64,000 nt of DNA from Nakamurella endophytica (GTDB lineage: Bacteria; Actinomycetota; Actinomycetes; Mycobacteriales; Nakamurellaceae): positions 1 through 64,000 of the forward strand of contig NZ_BMNA01000003.1 of NCBI RefSeq assembly GCF_014646215.1, given 5' to 3'. Under the pieces are notes generated by a model. It had not been told where the DNA came from, did not search any database, and saw only the letters and a list, made by a program, of their open reading frames with translations. A program made the translations under genes and the position numbers. This document shows positions 36,355 through 44,606 of this stretch, in pieces (the stretch's first letter is position 1; every line of letters begins with the position of its first letter).

Positions 36355-37913
36355 GCCGCTCCCTCCGCGACGGTGTTCAGCACGTTGACCCCGCGGAAGC
36401 GGGCCGACGGGCAGCCGTGGGACACCGCGGCGACCTGACCCGGCTGGCCCTTGCCGCAGTTGAACGCGCCGGCCAGCAGGTAGGTGTCCGGACCGCCGGC
36501 CGCATCCATCGACCCCCAGAAGTCCGTCGTCGTGGCCTGGTAGGCGACGTCGCGCACCTGGCCCTCGATCCGCCCGTTGCGGATGCGGTGGAACCGCTGC
36601 CCGGTGAACTGGAAGTTGTACCGCTGCATGTCGATCGACCAGGACTTGTCCCCGACGACGAGGATCCCGTCCTCGACCCCGGAGACCAGGTCGTCGGTGG
36701 ACCCACCGGTGGGATCGGGCTGCAGCGACACGTTGGCCATGCGCTGCAGCGGGACGTGCGCCGGCGAGTCGGCGTAGGCGCAGCCGTTGGACCGGTCCCG
36801 GCCCAGCCGCCGGGCGAAAACCCGGTCGAGCTGGTAGCCGGTGAGGATGCCGCGGGTGACCAGCTCGAAGCTCTGCGCGGCGACGCCGTCGTCGTCCCAG
36901 CCGACGCTCGCCAGCCCGTGCAGGGTGGTCCGGTCGCCGGTCACCGTCATCACCGGGGAGCCGTACTGCAGGCTGCCCAGCCGGTCGGGGGTGGCGAACG
37001 ACGTCCCGGCGTAGGCGGCCTCGTAGCCGATCGCCCGGTCGTACTCGGTGGCGTGGCCGACCGACTCGTGGATGACCAGCCACAGGTTGCTCGGGTCGAT
37101 CACCAGGTCGTAGCGGCCCGGCTCGATCGACGGCGCCTTGAGCTTCTCGGCCAGCGACTCGGCCAGCACAGAGATCTCGCCGTCGTGGCCGCACCCGGAC
37201 AGCACGTACTCCCAGCCGCGGCCGACCGGCGGCGCGAGCGACCGCATGGTCTCGAAGGACCCGCCCGCAGTGTCGACCGCGACGGCCTCCAGCCACGGGT
37301 AGACCCGCACCCGCTGCTGGGTGACGGTGGTCCCGGCGGTGTCGGCGTAGAAGGTGCAGTCCTTGGCCTGCTGCAGGGCGGCCACGGTGTGCGCCACCCC
37401 GTCGTGGGCCAGCAGCCGCTCCGAGCGGTCGAGCAGCAGCGCGGCGCGCTCGGCGCCGTCCACGCTCCACGGGTCGACGTCGTACCCGCCGACCCAGGTG
37501 ACGTCCCGGTACACCGGCTCGTCCGCCCGCTCGACCTGCTCGCCGGCGACGGGCCGGACCGCCCGGGCGACCTGGACGGCGCGCCGGGCGGTCGCGGCGG
37601 CGGCCTCGGGCGCCAGCACCACCGACGAGGCGAACCCCCAGGCGCCGTCCACGATGACCCGGACGCCGTAGCCGACCGTGACGTCGTCCGTCTCGGTCTG
37701 CACGGCGGTGTCCCGGACGACGAGATCCGCGGAGAGCAGGCGCTGCATGCGGAAGTCCGCCCACGAGGCGCCGGCCGCGGTGGCCGCGGACAGCGCCGCG
37801 TCGGCGAGCGGCCGCAGCGGCAGCGCCAGGAACTCCGGGTCGACCGGGTGCGGCGCGGTGGGGACGGTGGCGGGCCGGACCTGCCGGCCGGCGGGTCCGG
37901 GCGGCTGTGACAT
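36351..37913 (-). CDS. tldD: TldD metalloprotease
   Basis: 520 residues. The zinc motif is HESVGHATEYD (His-Glu-x3-His, near residue 280). Other TldD traits are VTVGYGVRVIVDGAWGFAS near the N-terminus, ILTGYQLDRVFARRLG, and a C-terminal FNCGKGQPGQ supplying the third metal ligand Cys. It acts with TldE on unfolded peptides. The start gives MSQPPGPAGRQVRP, slightly extended; the conserved part starts near residue 28. First gene of the tldDE pair. Confidence 0.94.
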   Translation of the reverse strand: MSQPPGPAGRQVRPATVPTAPHPVDPEFLALPLRPLADAALSAATAAGASWADFRMQRLLSADLVVRDTAVQTETDDVTVGYGVRVIVDGAWGFASSVVLAPEAAAATARRAVQVARAVRPVAGEQVERADEPVYRDVTWVGGYDVDPWSVDGAERAALLLDRSERLLAHDGVAHTVAALQQAKDCTFYADTAGTTVTQQRVRVYPWLEAVAVDTAGGSFETMRSLAPPVGRGWEYVLSGCGHDGEISVLAESLAEKLKAPSIEPGRYDLVIDPSNLWLVIHESVGHATEYDRAIGYEAAYAGTSFATPDRLGSLQYGSPVMTVTGDRTTLHGLASVGWDDDGVAAQSFELVTRGILTGYQLDRVFARRLGRDRSNGCAYADSPAHVPLQRMANVSLQPDPTGGSTDDLVSGVEDGILVVGDKSWSIDMQRYNFQFTGQRFHRIRNGRIEGQVRDVAYQATTTDFWGSMDAAGGPDTYLLAGAFNCGKGQPGQVAAVSHGCPSARFRGVNVLNTVAEGAA

Positions 37914-38021
37914 GACCCGACCCTAACCCCGGCCCGGAAGCAACCCCGGCGGGCGGGCTGGTGATGCCGGCGGGGAGATCCGCCGGCGTCACGCAGGCCC
38001 CGGCCGGCTTCGAGGCAGGGT

Positions 38022-39290
38022 TCAGCCGGCGCTGGCGGCGGGTGCGGGCTGGTCGGCGACGAAGGAGCCGTCGTCGGCCCGGTGCCCGGAGGCCACCTGC
38101 GACCAGCCGCCGTGGCCGTCGGACACCCCGATGACCACCGAGCCGTCCGCGGCGACCTGGGTGATCTGGTCCGCCTGGCCGTCGCCGTCGGTGTCGGTGT
38201 AGCCGATCACCGTGCCGTCGGCCTGGTGCACCACGACGGTGTCCGGAGTGCCGTCGGCGTTCATGTCGTGCGTCGGCGCGCCGAGGTCGTACTCGTGGCC
38301 GCCGGCGCTGTACGTGATGTCGCCGGCCGGGGACGCGCCACCCGGGTCGGTGCCGGCGTCCGGCGTCGGGCCGCCGGTCGCCGGGCCGTCCGTGGCCGGG
38401 ACGGTCGTGGTGTCCGTGGTGGTGTCGGTGGTGTCCGTCGGGACACCGGCGTCGGGCGCATCGGTCCCGTCGGTCCCGCTGGTTCCGGCCTCGCCGGTGG
38501 GCAGGTGGATCTCGGCGCCGGGCGCGGGCGTCGGGTCCTCGACCATGGTGTTGTCGGCGTCCATGTGGCCGGTGGCCACCACCTGCCAGCCGCCCTGCCC
38601 GTCGCTGACCGCGATGACGACCTGGTGGTCCGGGTTGATCTGGGTGATCTGGTCCGCGACGCCGTCGCCGTCCCGGTCGGTGAAGCCGGTGACCGAGCCG
38701 TCGGTCCCGCGGACCACGGCGGTGTCGGCGTGCCCGTCCTTGTCCAGGTCGACGGTCGGGTCACCGAGCTCGATGGCGCCGCCGTCGGCACCGGCGACGC
38801 TCAGCCCGCCGGCCGCCGCATCCGTGCCCGTACCGGTCGTGCCGTCGGCGGCGTCCGGGGCTCCGGCGCCGGCCTGGCCCGCGGCGTCGGCGCCGGTGTC
38901 GGAGGTGTGGATGGCGCCGGCGGCGTCGCCGGCACTCCCGTCGCCGCCGTGGCCGCCCGCGGTGCCATCACTGCCGTGGCTGCTGGCCGTGTCGTCGTGG
39001 CCGTCGGTGCCGGTCTGCTGGCCGGCGGTGTCGTCGGGCAGCGGCTCGCCGGTCTTCGGGTCGACGCGCCTGCCGTCCTCGTCGAAGGCGCGCATCGAGT
39101 CGGCCCGGCCGTCGTGGTCCGAGTCGGTCACGACGTAGGAGTGGTCGTCCTGTCCGATGACGACGGAGTCGGCCACGCCGTCGTGGTCCGAGTCGTACGT
39201 GGCCGGGCCGAGGTCCTCGCTGGACCCGTTGCCCGAGATGGCGATGTCGTGGCCCGGCTGGACGTCACCGGAGCCGTCGTCGTACTGCAT
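38022..39290 (-). CDS. Acidic protein with Asp-rich calcium-loop-like repeats (copy B)
   Basis: 422 residues, with no signal peptide or membrane segment. Three modules each carry two DxDxDGxxD-type loops (DSDHDGVADSV and DSDHDGRADSM; DLDKDGHADTA and DRDGDGVADQI; DMNADGTPDTV and DTDGDGQADQI), connected by Gly/Ser/Thr/Asp linkers. Each module ends in strands such as VVIGVSDGHGGWSQVASG. The loops resemble EF-hand/dockerin calcium sites, so calcium binding is likely. The family appears to be DUF6802-like, known from actinobacteria near dynamin-type genes. The ATG at 39288-39290 has GAGGAG upstream. It is the last gene of the dynamin-repeat stretch. The very low pI should be obvious on a gel. Confidence 0.78.
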   Translation of the reverse strand: MQYDDGSGDVQPGHDIAISGNGSSEDLGPATYDSDHDGVADSVVIGQDDHSYVVTDSDHDGRADSMRAFDEDGRRVDPKTGEPLPDDTAGQQTGTDGHDDTASSHGSDGTAGGHGGDGSAGDAAGAIHTSDTGADAAGQAGAGAPDAADGTTGTGTDAAAGGLSVAGADGGAIELGDPTVDLDKDGHADTAVVRGTDGSVTGFTDRDGDGVADQITQINPDHQVVIAVSDGQGGWQVVATGHMDADNTMVEDPTPAPGAEIHLPTGEAGTSGTDGTDAPDAGVPTDTTDTTTDTTTVPATDGPATGGPTPDAGTDPGGASPAGDITYSAGGHEYDLGAPTHDMNADGTPDTVVVHQADGTVIGYTDTDGDGQADQITQVAADGSVVIGVSDGHGGWSQVASGHRADDGSFVADQPAPAASAG

Positions 39291-39450
39291 GTCCTGCTCC
39301 TCGAGGGTGTGGAAGTTCTGGTCTGGTGGAGGCGCTCGACGCCGGTCCGTGCTGCGGCGGTGTCGGCCACCGGCCGCCGTCACGCCCAGGGGGTCGGCGG
39401 GGCTGTCGTGACTGGGACGGCGGCGGCGGGCGACCGGTTCCGGGCGCCGG

Positions 39451-39879
39451 TCAGCTCTCGGCGACGCCGCTGTTCCCGGCGTGCACCGCGGGGGTCGGGA
39501 CGACCAGCACGGTCGGCAGCGCCGACGGCGACCCGGTCGGCGGCACGGTCGGCAGCGCCGGACGCAGCGCCGGGGGCAGCACCGTCCCGGGCTCGGCAGG
39601 GTGCAGCGCCGGCGCCGGGACGGCGGGCCGGAGCGCGGGATCGGCCACCCGCCGGATCACCGGGCCGGACCTGCCGGGACCCGACGCCGACGCAGTCGAG
39701 GTGGGCGTGCCGGCGGTGCCACCCGCCGGGGCCGCCCCGGGTCCGTCGAGGCCGCCCGTTGCGGCGGCGGTGCCGCCCGCCGGGCGGCACGCCGCCACGG
39801 CGGCCGCGATGGCCTCCAGCGCGGCACGGAGCCGCTCCGGGGACGACAGGTCGGGCAGTCCCCCGCCGGCCGCGCTCAT
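39451..39879 (-). CDS. Small Ala/Pro-rich protein coupled to repeat protein A
   Basis: 142 residues. A short helix at the start (LPDLSSPERLRAALEAIAAAVAACRP) is followed by a disordered Ala/Gly/Pro-rich region ending HAGNSGVAES. The ATG at 39877-39879 overlaps the stop of the repeat gene (ATGA), so it is translated only in the context of that gene. No known domain. Coding is supported by the coupled start and the sensible helix; the tail is low-complexity. Confidence 0.6.
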   Translation of the reverse strand: MSAAGGGLPDLSSPERLRAALEAIAAAVAACRPAGGTAAATGGLDGPGAAPAGGTAGTPTSTASASGPGRSGPVIRRVADPALRPAVPAPALHPAEPGTVLPPALRPALPTVPPTGSPSALPTVLVVPTPAVHAGNSGVAES

Positions 39880-41657
39880 ACCGGGATCCCGGCCTGGTCC
39901 GCCGGGGCGGCGGGCGCGGGCTCCGCGGGGGCGGTCGGCGCTGCGGATCCGCCGTCCGGCGTACCGGCCGGGCCGGACCCGGCGTCCGGCTGGACCGGCG
40001 ACCACTGGCCGGCGGCCAGCTGGTACACGGCCGTGACGCGGCCGTCGGCGTCGGTGGTCCAGGCGCGGTCGGCGACCCCGTCGCCGTCGCTGTCCTGGTA
40101 GAACAGCGTGCTCCGGCCCGGGCCCTCGACCTGCACGGTGTCCGGCACGCCGTCGCCGTCGCTGTCGATGGTGGCCGGGCCGGCGTCGAACGTGCGGCCG
40201 TCGACCGAGACGCTCACCGTGTCCTCGCCGGCGGTGCCGCCGGGGCCGGTGCTGCCCGTCGCCGGGTGGTCGCCGTCCGGCCGGCTGCCGCCGGCGTCGT
40301 CCGACTGCGGCCCGCTGTCCGGAGCGTGCTGCGACGCGGCCGTGCCGGCCGGATCGGCCGGGTGGGCCGTGTCGCTGCCGCCGTCGTCACCGCCCGCCCG
40401 GTGGTCCACGGTGATGCTGCCATCCGCACCGATGTGGCCGGTCTGCACGACGGTCCAGCCGCCGTGCCCGTCCGGCACGCCCCACTGCGCCCGGCCGGTG
40501 TCCGGGTCGACGTGGACGATCTGGTCCGGGTCACCGTCGCCGTCGACGTCGGAGACGAAGAGCACCGCGCCGTCGGCCGAGCGGACCTGCACCGTCTCCG
40601 GGCGGCCGTCGCCGTCCAGGTCCTGCGTCGGCGTGCCCAGGTCGGTGCGTTGGCCGGAGTCGCTGGTGTAGGTGATGGATGCCGGGCCGCCGGCCGCGGC
40701 ATCGGTCGCCGGTGCGTGGTCCGGCTCCCCGTGGTGTCCGGAGTGGTCGGCGACGAACGCGCCGGAGGAGTCCACGGATCCGGTGGCCGCGACCGTCCAG
40801 GTGCCGGTGCCGTCGTCGGTGAGCAGGGTGGCGGCGTGGGTGCGGCTGTCCACCTCGAGCATCTCGTCCGCCCGGCCGTCGCCGTCGGTGTCGGACACCT
40901 GGATGACCCGGCCGTCGGAGCGCACCACGCTGGTCTCCGGGCGTCCGTCGCCGTCCAGGTCGTGGGTGGGTGGGCCGGCGTCGATGTAGTGGTCGCCCGC
41001 GGCGACGGCGATGTCGCCGTCCGGCACACCGGGGTAGGTGTCGCGGTCGTCGGCGTAGGTCGGGTGGGCCGGCGGCTGCGGCTGCCCGTCGTCGCCGACC
41101 GGGCTGCTGATGGCGGCGGGCTGCAGGTGCGCGGTGCCGGCGTCGACGTGCGGGTCGACGGTGGCGTGACCCGACCCGTCGAGCTCGCCGGTGGCGTGCA
41201 CGGTCCAGTGGCCGTTCTCGTCCGAGGTCCAGACCGCGAACCGGCCGTCCGGCGCGATGCGGATGGCCTCGTCGACCTCGCCGTCGTGGTCGCTGTCGAC
41301 GTACACCTCGAGACTGTCGTCCGCCGAGCGCACGACGAGCGCGTCCGCGCCGCCGTAGCTGGTCGTCGACTCGCCGAGCTCGATGCGGTCGCCGCCGGTG
41401 GTGGTGAGCACCAGGTCGGCGCCGTCGGCACCGTCGGCACCGTCGGCACCGTCGGCACCGTCGGCACCGTCGGCGGCGGCGCCGTCGCCGGGACCGCCGC
41501 TGACGTCGACGCCGTGGTCGGCGTGCAACGCCGTGTCGTGCCCGACGCCGGTGTACCGGTCGTCGTCGAGCTGGTCCGGTCCGGTGACGCCCGTGCCGTC
41601 GTGGCCGGCGTCGGTCGCGGAGGTCGCGGGATCGGCCGGGTCGTGGTCGAGGAACAC
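39876..41657 (-). CDS. Acidic protein with Asp-rich calcium-loop-like repeats (copy A)
   Basis: 593 residues, with no signal peptide. Four modules of the same design as in copy B; seven clear DxDxDG loops can be counted (for example DSDHDGEVDEA, DLDGDGRPETS, DTDGDGRADEM, DSDGDGVADRA), and in the first module the earlier loop has decayed. Each module has a following strand pair with GxWTVxxTG. An Asp/Gly/Ala minisatellite (GAD repeats, residues ~62-78) separates the acidic N-terminus from module 1. ATG start. It lies 123 bp downstream of the second dynamin gene on the same strand and is coupled to the next small gene. Confidence 0.8.
   Translation of the reverse strand: MFLDHDPADPATSATDAGHDGTGVTGPDQLDDDRYTGVGHDTALHADHGVDVSGGPGDGAAADGADGADGADGADGADGADLVLTTTGGDRIELGESTTSYGGADALVVRSADDSLEVYVDSDHDGEVDEAIRIAPDGRFAVWTSDENGHWTVHATGELDGSGHATVDPHVDAGTAHLQPAAISSPVGDDGQPQPPAHPTYADDRDTYPGVPDGDIAVAAGDHYIDAGPPTHDLDGDGRPETSVVRSDGRVIQVSDTDGDGRADEMLEVDSRTHAATLLTDDGTGTWTVAATGSVDSSGAFVADHSGHHGEPDHAPATDAAAGGPASITYTSDSGQRTDLGTPTQDLDGDGRPETVQVRSADGAVLFVSDVDGDGDPDQIVHVDPDTGRAQWGVPDGHGGWTVVQTGHIGADGSITVDHRAGGDDGGSDTAHPADPAGTAASQHAPDSGPQSDDAGGSRPDGDHPATGSTGPGGTAGEDTVSVSVDGRTFDAGPATIDSDGDGVPDTVQVEGPGRSTLFYQDSDGDGVADRAWTTDADGRVTAVYQLAAGQWSPVQPDAGSGPAGTPDGGSAAPTAPAEPAPAAPADQAGIPV
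41427..41471. repeat. 9-bp minisatellite, five copies, in repeat protein A
   Basis: Five perfect GGCACCGTC units, in frame, encoding GAD/ADG repeats. The array is identical in unit, copy number and orientation to that at 3903-3947. Confidence 0.9.
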
Positions 41658-41780
41658 AGGTCCTCCTCTCGATCGCTGCGCCGGGCCGTCGGCACCGGTC
41701 GCGGTCCGGGACGGCGGGAGCCGTGCCGGCAGGTCTGTGTGCCGGTTCTGACCCCGCGGGACGGTGACCGGTTCCCCGGG

Positions 41781-44489
41781 TCACCCGGATGCGCCGGGGG
41801 CGGCTCCGTCCGGGTCGGCCGGGGATGCCGGCGTGGTCGCCTCGTTGTGGCGGGGGTCCGTGGCGGTGGTGTCCGACCCCTCGGCCGGTGCGCCGGACGC
41901 AGTGACCGGGGCGGATGGGACCGGGGCGGATGGGACCGGGGCGGATGGGACCGGGGCGGATGGGACCGGGGCGGATGGGACCGGGGCGGATGGGACCGGG
42001 GCGGATGGGACCGGGGCGGATGGGACCGGGGCGGATGGGACGAGCGACGCCAGGCCGGCCAGCGCCAGACCCGCGGTCCGGGGCGGCACGGGCCGCAGCC
42101 CGTCCGGGACCGGCGGGGTCCACGGGGACGGGGTCGGCCCGACCGGCGCGGGCTCGACCGGCACGGGCTCGACCGGCGCTGTGGACGGCGGTCCCTCGCC
42201 CGTCACGGCTGCTGACGGCTCCGCTCCCGGGGCCGGCTGTTGCCCGACGGCGGGCGCGGCGACGGGCGGGTACCCGGCCGGGGCGGCCGGTGCCGGGCGC
42301 TGCCGGTCGGCGGCCATCCGCTCGAGCAACCCGGGCGGCAGCTGGATGCTGCGCGCCGGGCCCGGCCCGCCGGGCGGACCGGGCGGCGTCCCCGGTCCCG
42401 ACGCCGGTGACACGGCGGGCCCGGCGGCCGGTCCGACCGGTCCGGCCGGCGGGAGGACCGGTCCCGGCGACACTCCCGGTGCCGCCGGCTGGACCGCGGG
42501 TCCGGCGAGCGGGGAGACCGGCGGCGGCGCGCCCGGCACGGCCGGTCCGGCCAGCGGCGCCAGGGCGGCGGCGGCCTGGGTCAAGCCGACCGCCGGCAGC
42601 GCGGCCACCCGGCTGCCGCGCATGCGCTGCAGCAGCTGCTCGCCGGACTGCACCAGCGCCAGACCGGCGGTGCGCCGCTCGTCGATCACCCGCAGCCGCC
42701 CGGCGCGTTCCGTCGCGTCCAGCTTCAGCGCGCCGTCGACCTCCTTGATCTCGGCGTCGAGCGCGGCGACCTGCCGCGTCAGGGCGTCGTCGAGGGCCAG
42801 GGTCAGCTGCTCGTCGGCGTCGACGAACTGCTCGGCGATGCCCTGGTCGATCTGCGCCTTGGCCTCCCCGAGCATCTCCGCGAGCCACTGCTTGAGGTGC
42901 TGCTTGTCCGCCATCCGGCGCCGGGACCGCATCAGATACCACGCCGCGGCACCGCCGACGACCAGGGAGATCGGCGTCAGGGCGATGCCGAACGCGGCCG
43001 GCAGCGCGGCGAACGGCAGCCCGACGACCAGGTGCGAGAGCGAGAAGCCCATGCTCGCGCCGGTCAACGTCATGATCGACTCGTCGAGGTTGCGGGCCTT
43101 CTCCGGCCCGCGGGTGGTCAGCCCCTCGTACGGCTTGGTCGCCAGTTGCGACGCCAGCACCGTCAGCTCCTCCGGGGAGAACAGCTCCGACAGCACCGTC
43201 CGGCAGATGCGGTCCATGGCCTCGGCCAGCCGGTGGTGCGCGCGCTGCGTCATCGCCTGGGCGTACGCGTCGATGTGGTACGGCAGCTTCTTGAGCTCGG
43301 CCGAGTCCGCGCCGTCGATGGCGCCGCGGAACATGGCGCTGGCCTCGCGGACCTCGCGCGACGTCTCGTGCGTCAGGTCGACGCGGGCGCGCTGGATCTC
43401 GGCGCGGAGCATGACCTGCCAGCCGCGGCCGCCGGACTTGCGGCGCCCGAGCAGCTCCTCGCGGCGGGCCCGCAGCACGTCGGCCTGCGCGGCGCCCGCG
43501 GTCAGCGCGCGGCGGCTGGCGGCCAGCCGCTCGACGGCGCCGGAGAGCACGGTCACGGTGGTGCGCACGGTGTTGGCCTCGGCCAGCATCGCGGCGGCGG
43601 CGCCGACCTCCGCGACGAGCAGCCGGCGCAGCTGCGGCACCCCGGACTGGTCGCGCAGCACGGTGGCCACCGCCGGGTTCGCCTGCGCCTCGGCGGCCTC
43701 GGCCAGCCGGGCGGACACCGGGTGGAAGGGCGCGTCGGCGAACCGCGGTGCGTGCCGGGCGAGCAGCTGCCGGTCGGCCTCGACGATCTCCCGCCAGCCG
43801 CGGTACGCGTCGGTCTTGGTCACCGCGAAGTGCACGGAGTCGACCCGGTCGGCGACCCGCGCCAGGAAGTCGAGCTCGCCCCGGGTGAACGGCGCGGACG
43901 CGTCCACCACGAACAGCAGCGCGGTCGCCGCGGCGGCAGCCTCGGCCGCCAGCTCCGCGTGCGCCGCGACCAGCCCGCCGACGCCCGGGGTGTCGACGAC
44001 GACCAGCGACCGGGCGAACTCGGAGGGCAGGCCCACCTCGATCCACCGCGGCGGCGGCAGGTCGGCGTCCGGTTCACCGTCGACGGTCGCCCAGGTCCGC
44101 AGGTCGGCGGCCGGGAAGGTGACGTCTGCGATGCCGCCGCCGAACCGCGCGACGGTGTAGGGCTCCGGAGCGTGCACGAACACCAGATAGCTGCTGGTGG
44201 CGGTGCCCGCCGCCACCGGGGACAGCTCGGGGGCCCCGAGCAGGGCGTTCACCAGCGAGGACTTGCCGCGGTTGGTCTCCCCCACGACGACCATCCGGGG
44301 CGGCGTGGTCGGAGCGGTGCGGGCGGCCAGCGTGCCCGCCGTGTCCGGGTCGTCGACCCGCAGCCAGCCCGCGGTGGCCTCGCGCCACTGCTTCACCGCC
44401 TGCGGGAGCGGCCCGGTGGCCGGGCGCGGCGGGACGCTGCGGGCGGTCAGCGCGCCGAGCGCGCTCGCGGCCGAGGCCGGGCTGGTCAT
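41781..44489 (-). CDS. Dynamin-like GTPase with membrane hairpin and Pro-rich tail
   Basis: 902 residues. G1 is VVGETNRGKSS (near 73), G3 VVDTPGVGG (near 164) and G4 VTKTDAYRG (near 222); the G2 Thr is in AGTATSSY. A long helical stalk (about 290-470) precedes two membrane segments (GFSLSHLVVGLPFAALPAAF and TPISLVVGGAAAWYLM, about 483-525), then further helices, then a 250-residue Pro/Ala tail with nine VPSAP units. The design matches bacterial dynamins of the IniA/IniC or DynA/DynB type. These act on membranes in stress, drug tolerance or septation. The start ATG gives MTSPASAAS. A related GTPase lies 117 bp upstream. Confidence 0.88.
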   Translation of the reverse strand: MTSPASAASALGALTARSVPPRPATGPLPQAVKQWREATAGWLRVDDPDTAGTLAARTAPTTPPRMVVVGETNRGKSSLVNALLGAPELSPVAAGTATSSYLVFVHAPEPYTVARFGGGIADVTFPAADLRTWATVDGEPDADLPPPRWIEVGLPSEFARSLVVVDTPGVGGLVAAHAELAAEAAAAATALLFVVDASAPFTRGELDFLARVADRVDSVHFAVTKTDAYRGWREIVEADRQLLARHAPRFADAPFHPVSARLAEAAEAQANPAVATVLRDQSGVPQLRRLLVAEVGAAAAMLAEANTVRTTVTVLSGAVERLAASRRALTAGAAQADVLRARREELLGRRKSGGRGWQVMLRAEIQRARVDLTHETSREVREASAMFRGAIDGADSAELKKLPYHIDAYAQAMTQRAHHRLAEAMDRICRTVLSELFSPEELTVLASQLATKPYEGLTTRGPEKARNLDESIMTLTGASMGFSLSHLVVGLPFAALPAAFGIALTPISLVVGGAAAWYLMRSRRRMADKQHLKQWLAEMLGEAKAQIDQGIAEQFVDADEQLTLALDDALTRQVAALDAEIKEVDGALKLDATERAGRLRVIDERRTAGLALVQSGEQLLQRMRGSRVAALPAVGLTQAAAALAPLAGPAVPGAPPPVSPLAGPAVQPAAPGVSPGPVLPPAGPVGPAAGPAVSPASGPGTPPGPPGGPGPARSIQLPPGLLERMAADRQRPAPAAPAGYPPVAAPAVGQQPAPGAEPSAAVTGEGPPSTAPVEPVPVEPAPVGPTPSPWTPPVPDGLRPVPPRTAGLALAGLASLVPSAPVPSAPVPSAPVPSAPVPSAPVPSAPVPSAPVPSAPVPSAPVTASGAPAEGSDTTATDPRHNEATTPASPADPDGAAPGASG
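41904..42040. repeat. 15-bp minisatellite, nine copies, in dynamin tail
   Basis: Nine nearly perfect copies of GCGGATGGGACCGGG (starting at 41911 and each 15 bases on) encode VPSAP repeats on the minus strand. In-frame copy change would alter tail length only. Confidence 0.92.
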
Positions 44490-44606
44490 GGCGTGAAAGT
44501 ACCGGCCGGCACCCCGTGCGGGCAGCCCGTTCGCCGGTCGGGCCGGCGGCCCTCGACCGTCAGCGCGGCAGGTCGGTGTACCACCGCACCGGCACCGGCT
44601 GCCGGG

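Noticed and set aside
38022..41657. Repeat proteins as sortase substrates
   Set aside because: No signal peptide, LPxTG-like motif or C-terminal membrane tail is present.
38082..42215. Open frame of 1377 codons on the plus strand over the repeat-protein genes
   Set aside because: It is antisense to three genes with ribosome sites and coupled starts. Its protein is Arg/Gly/Val-rich shadow sequence produced by high GC third positions.
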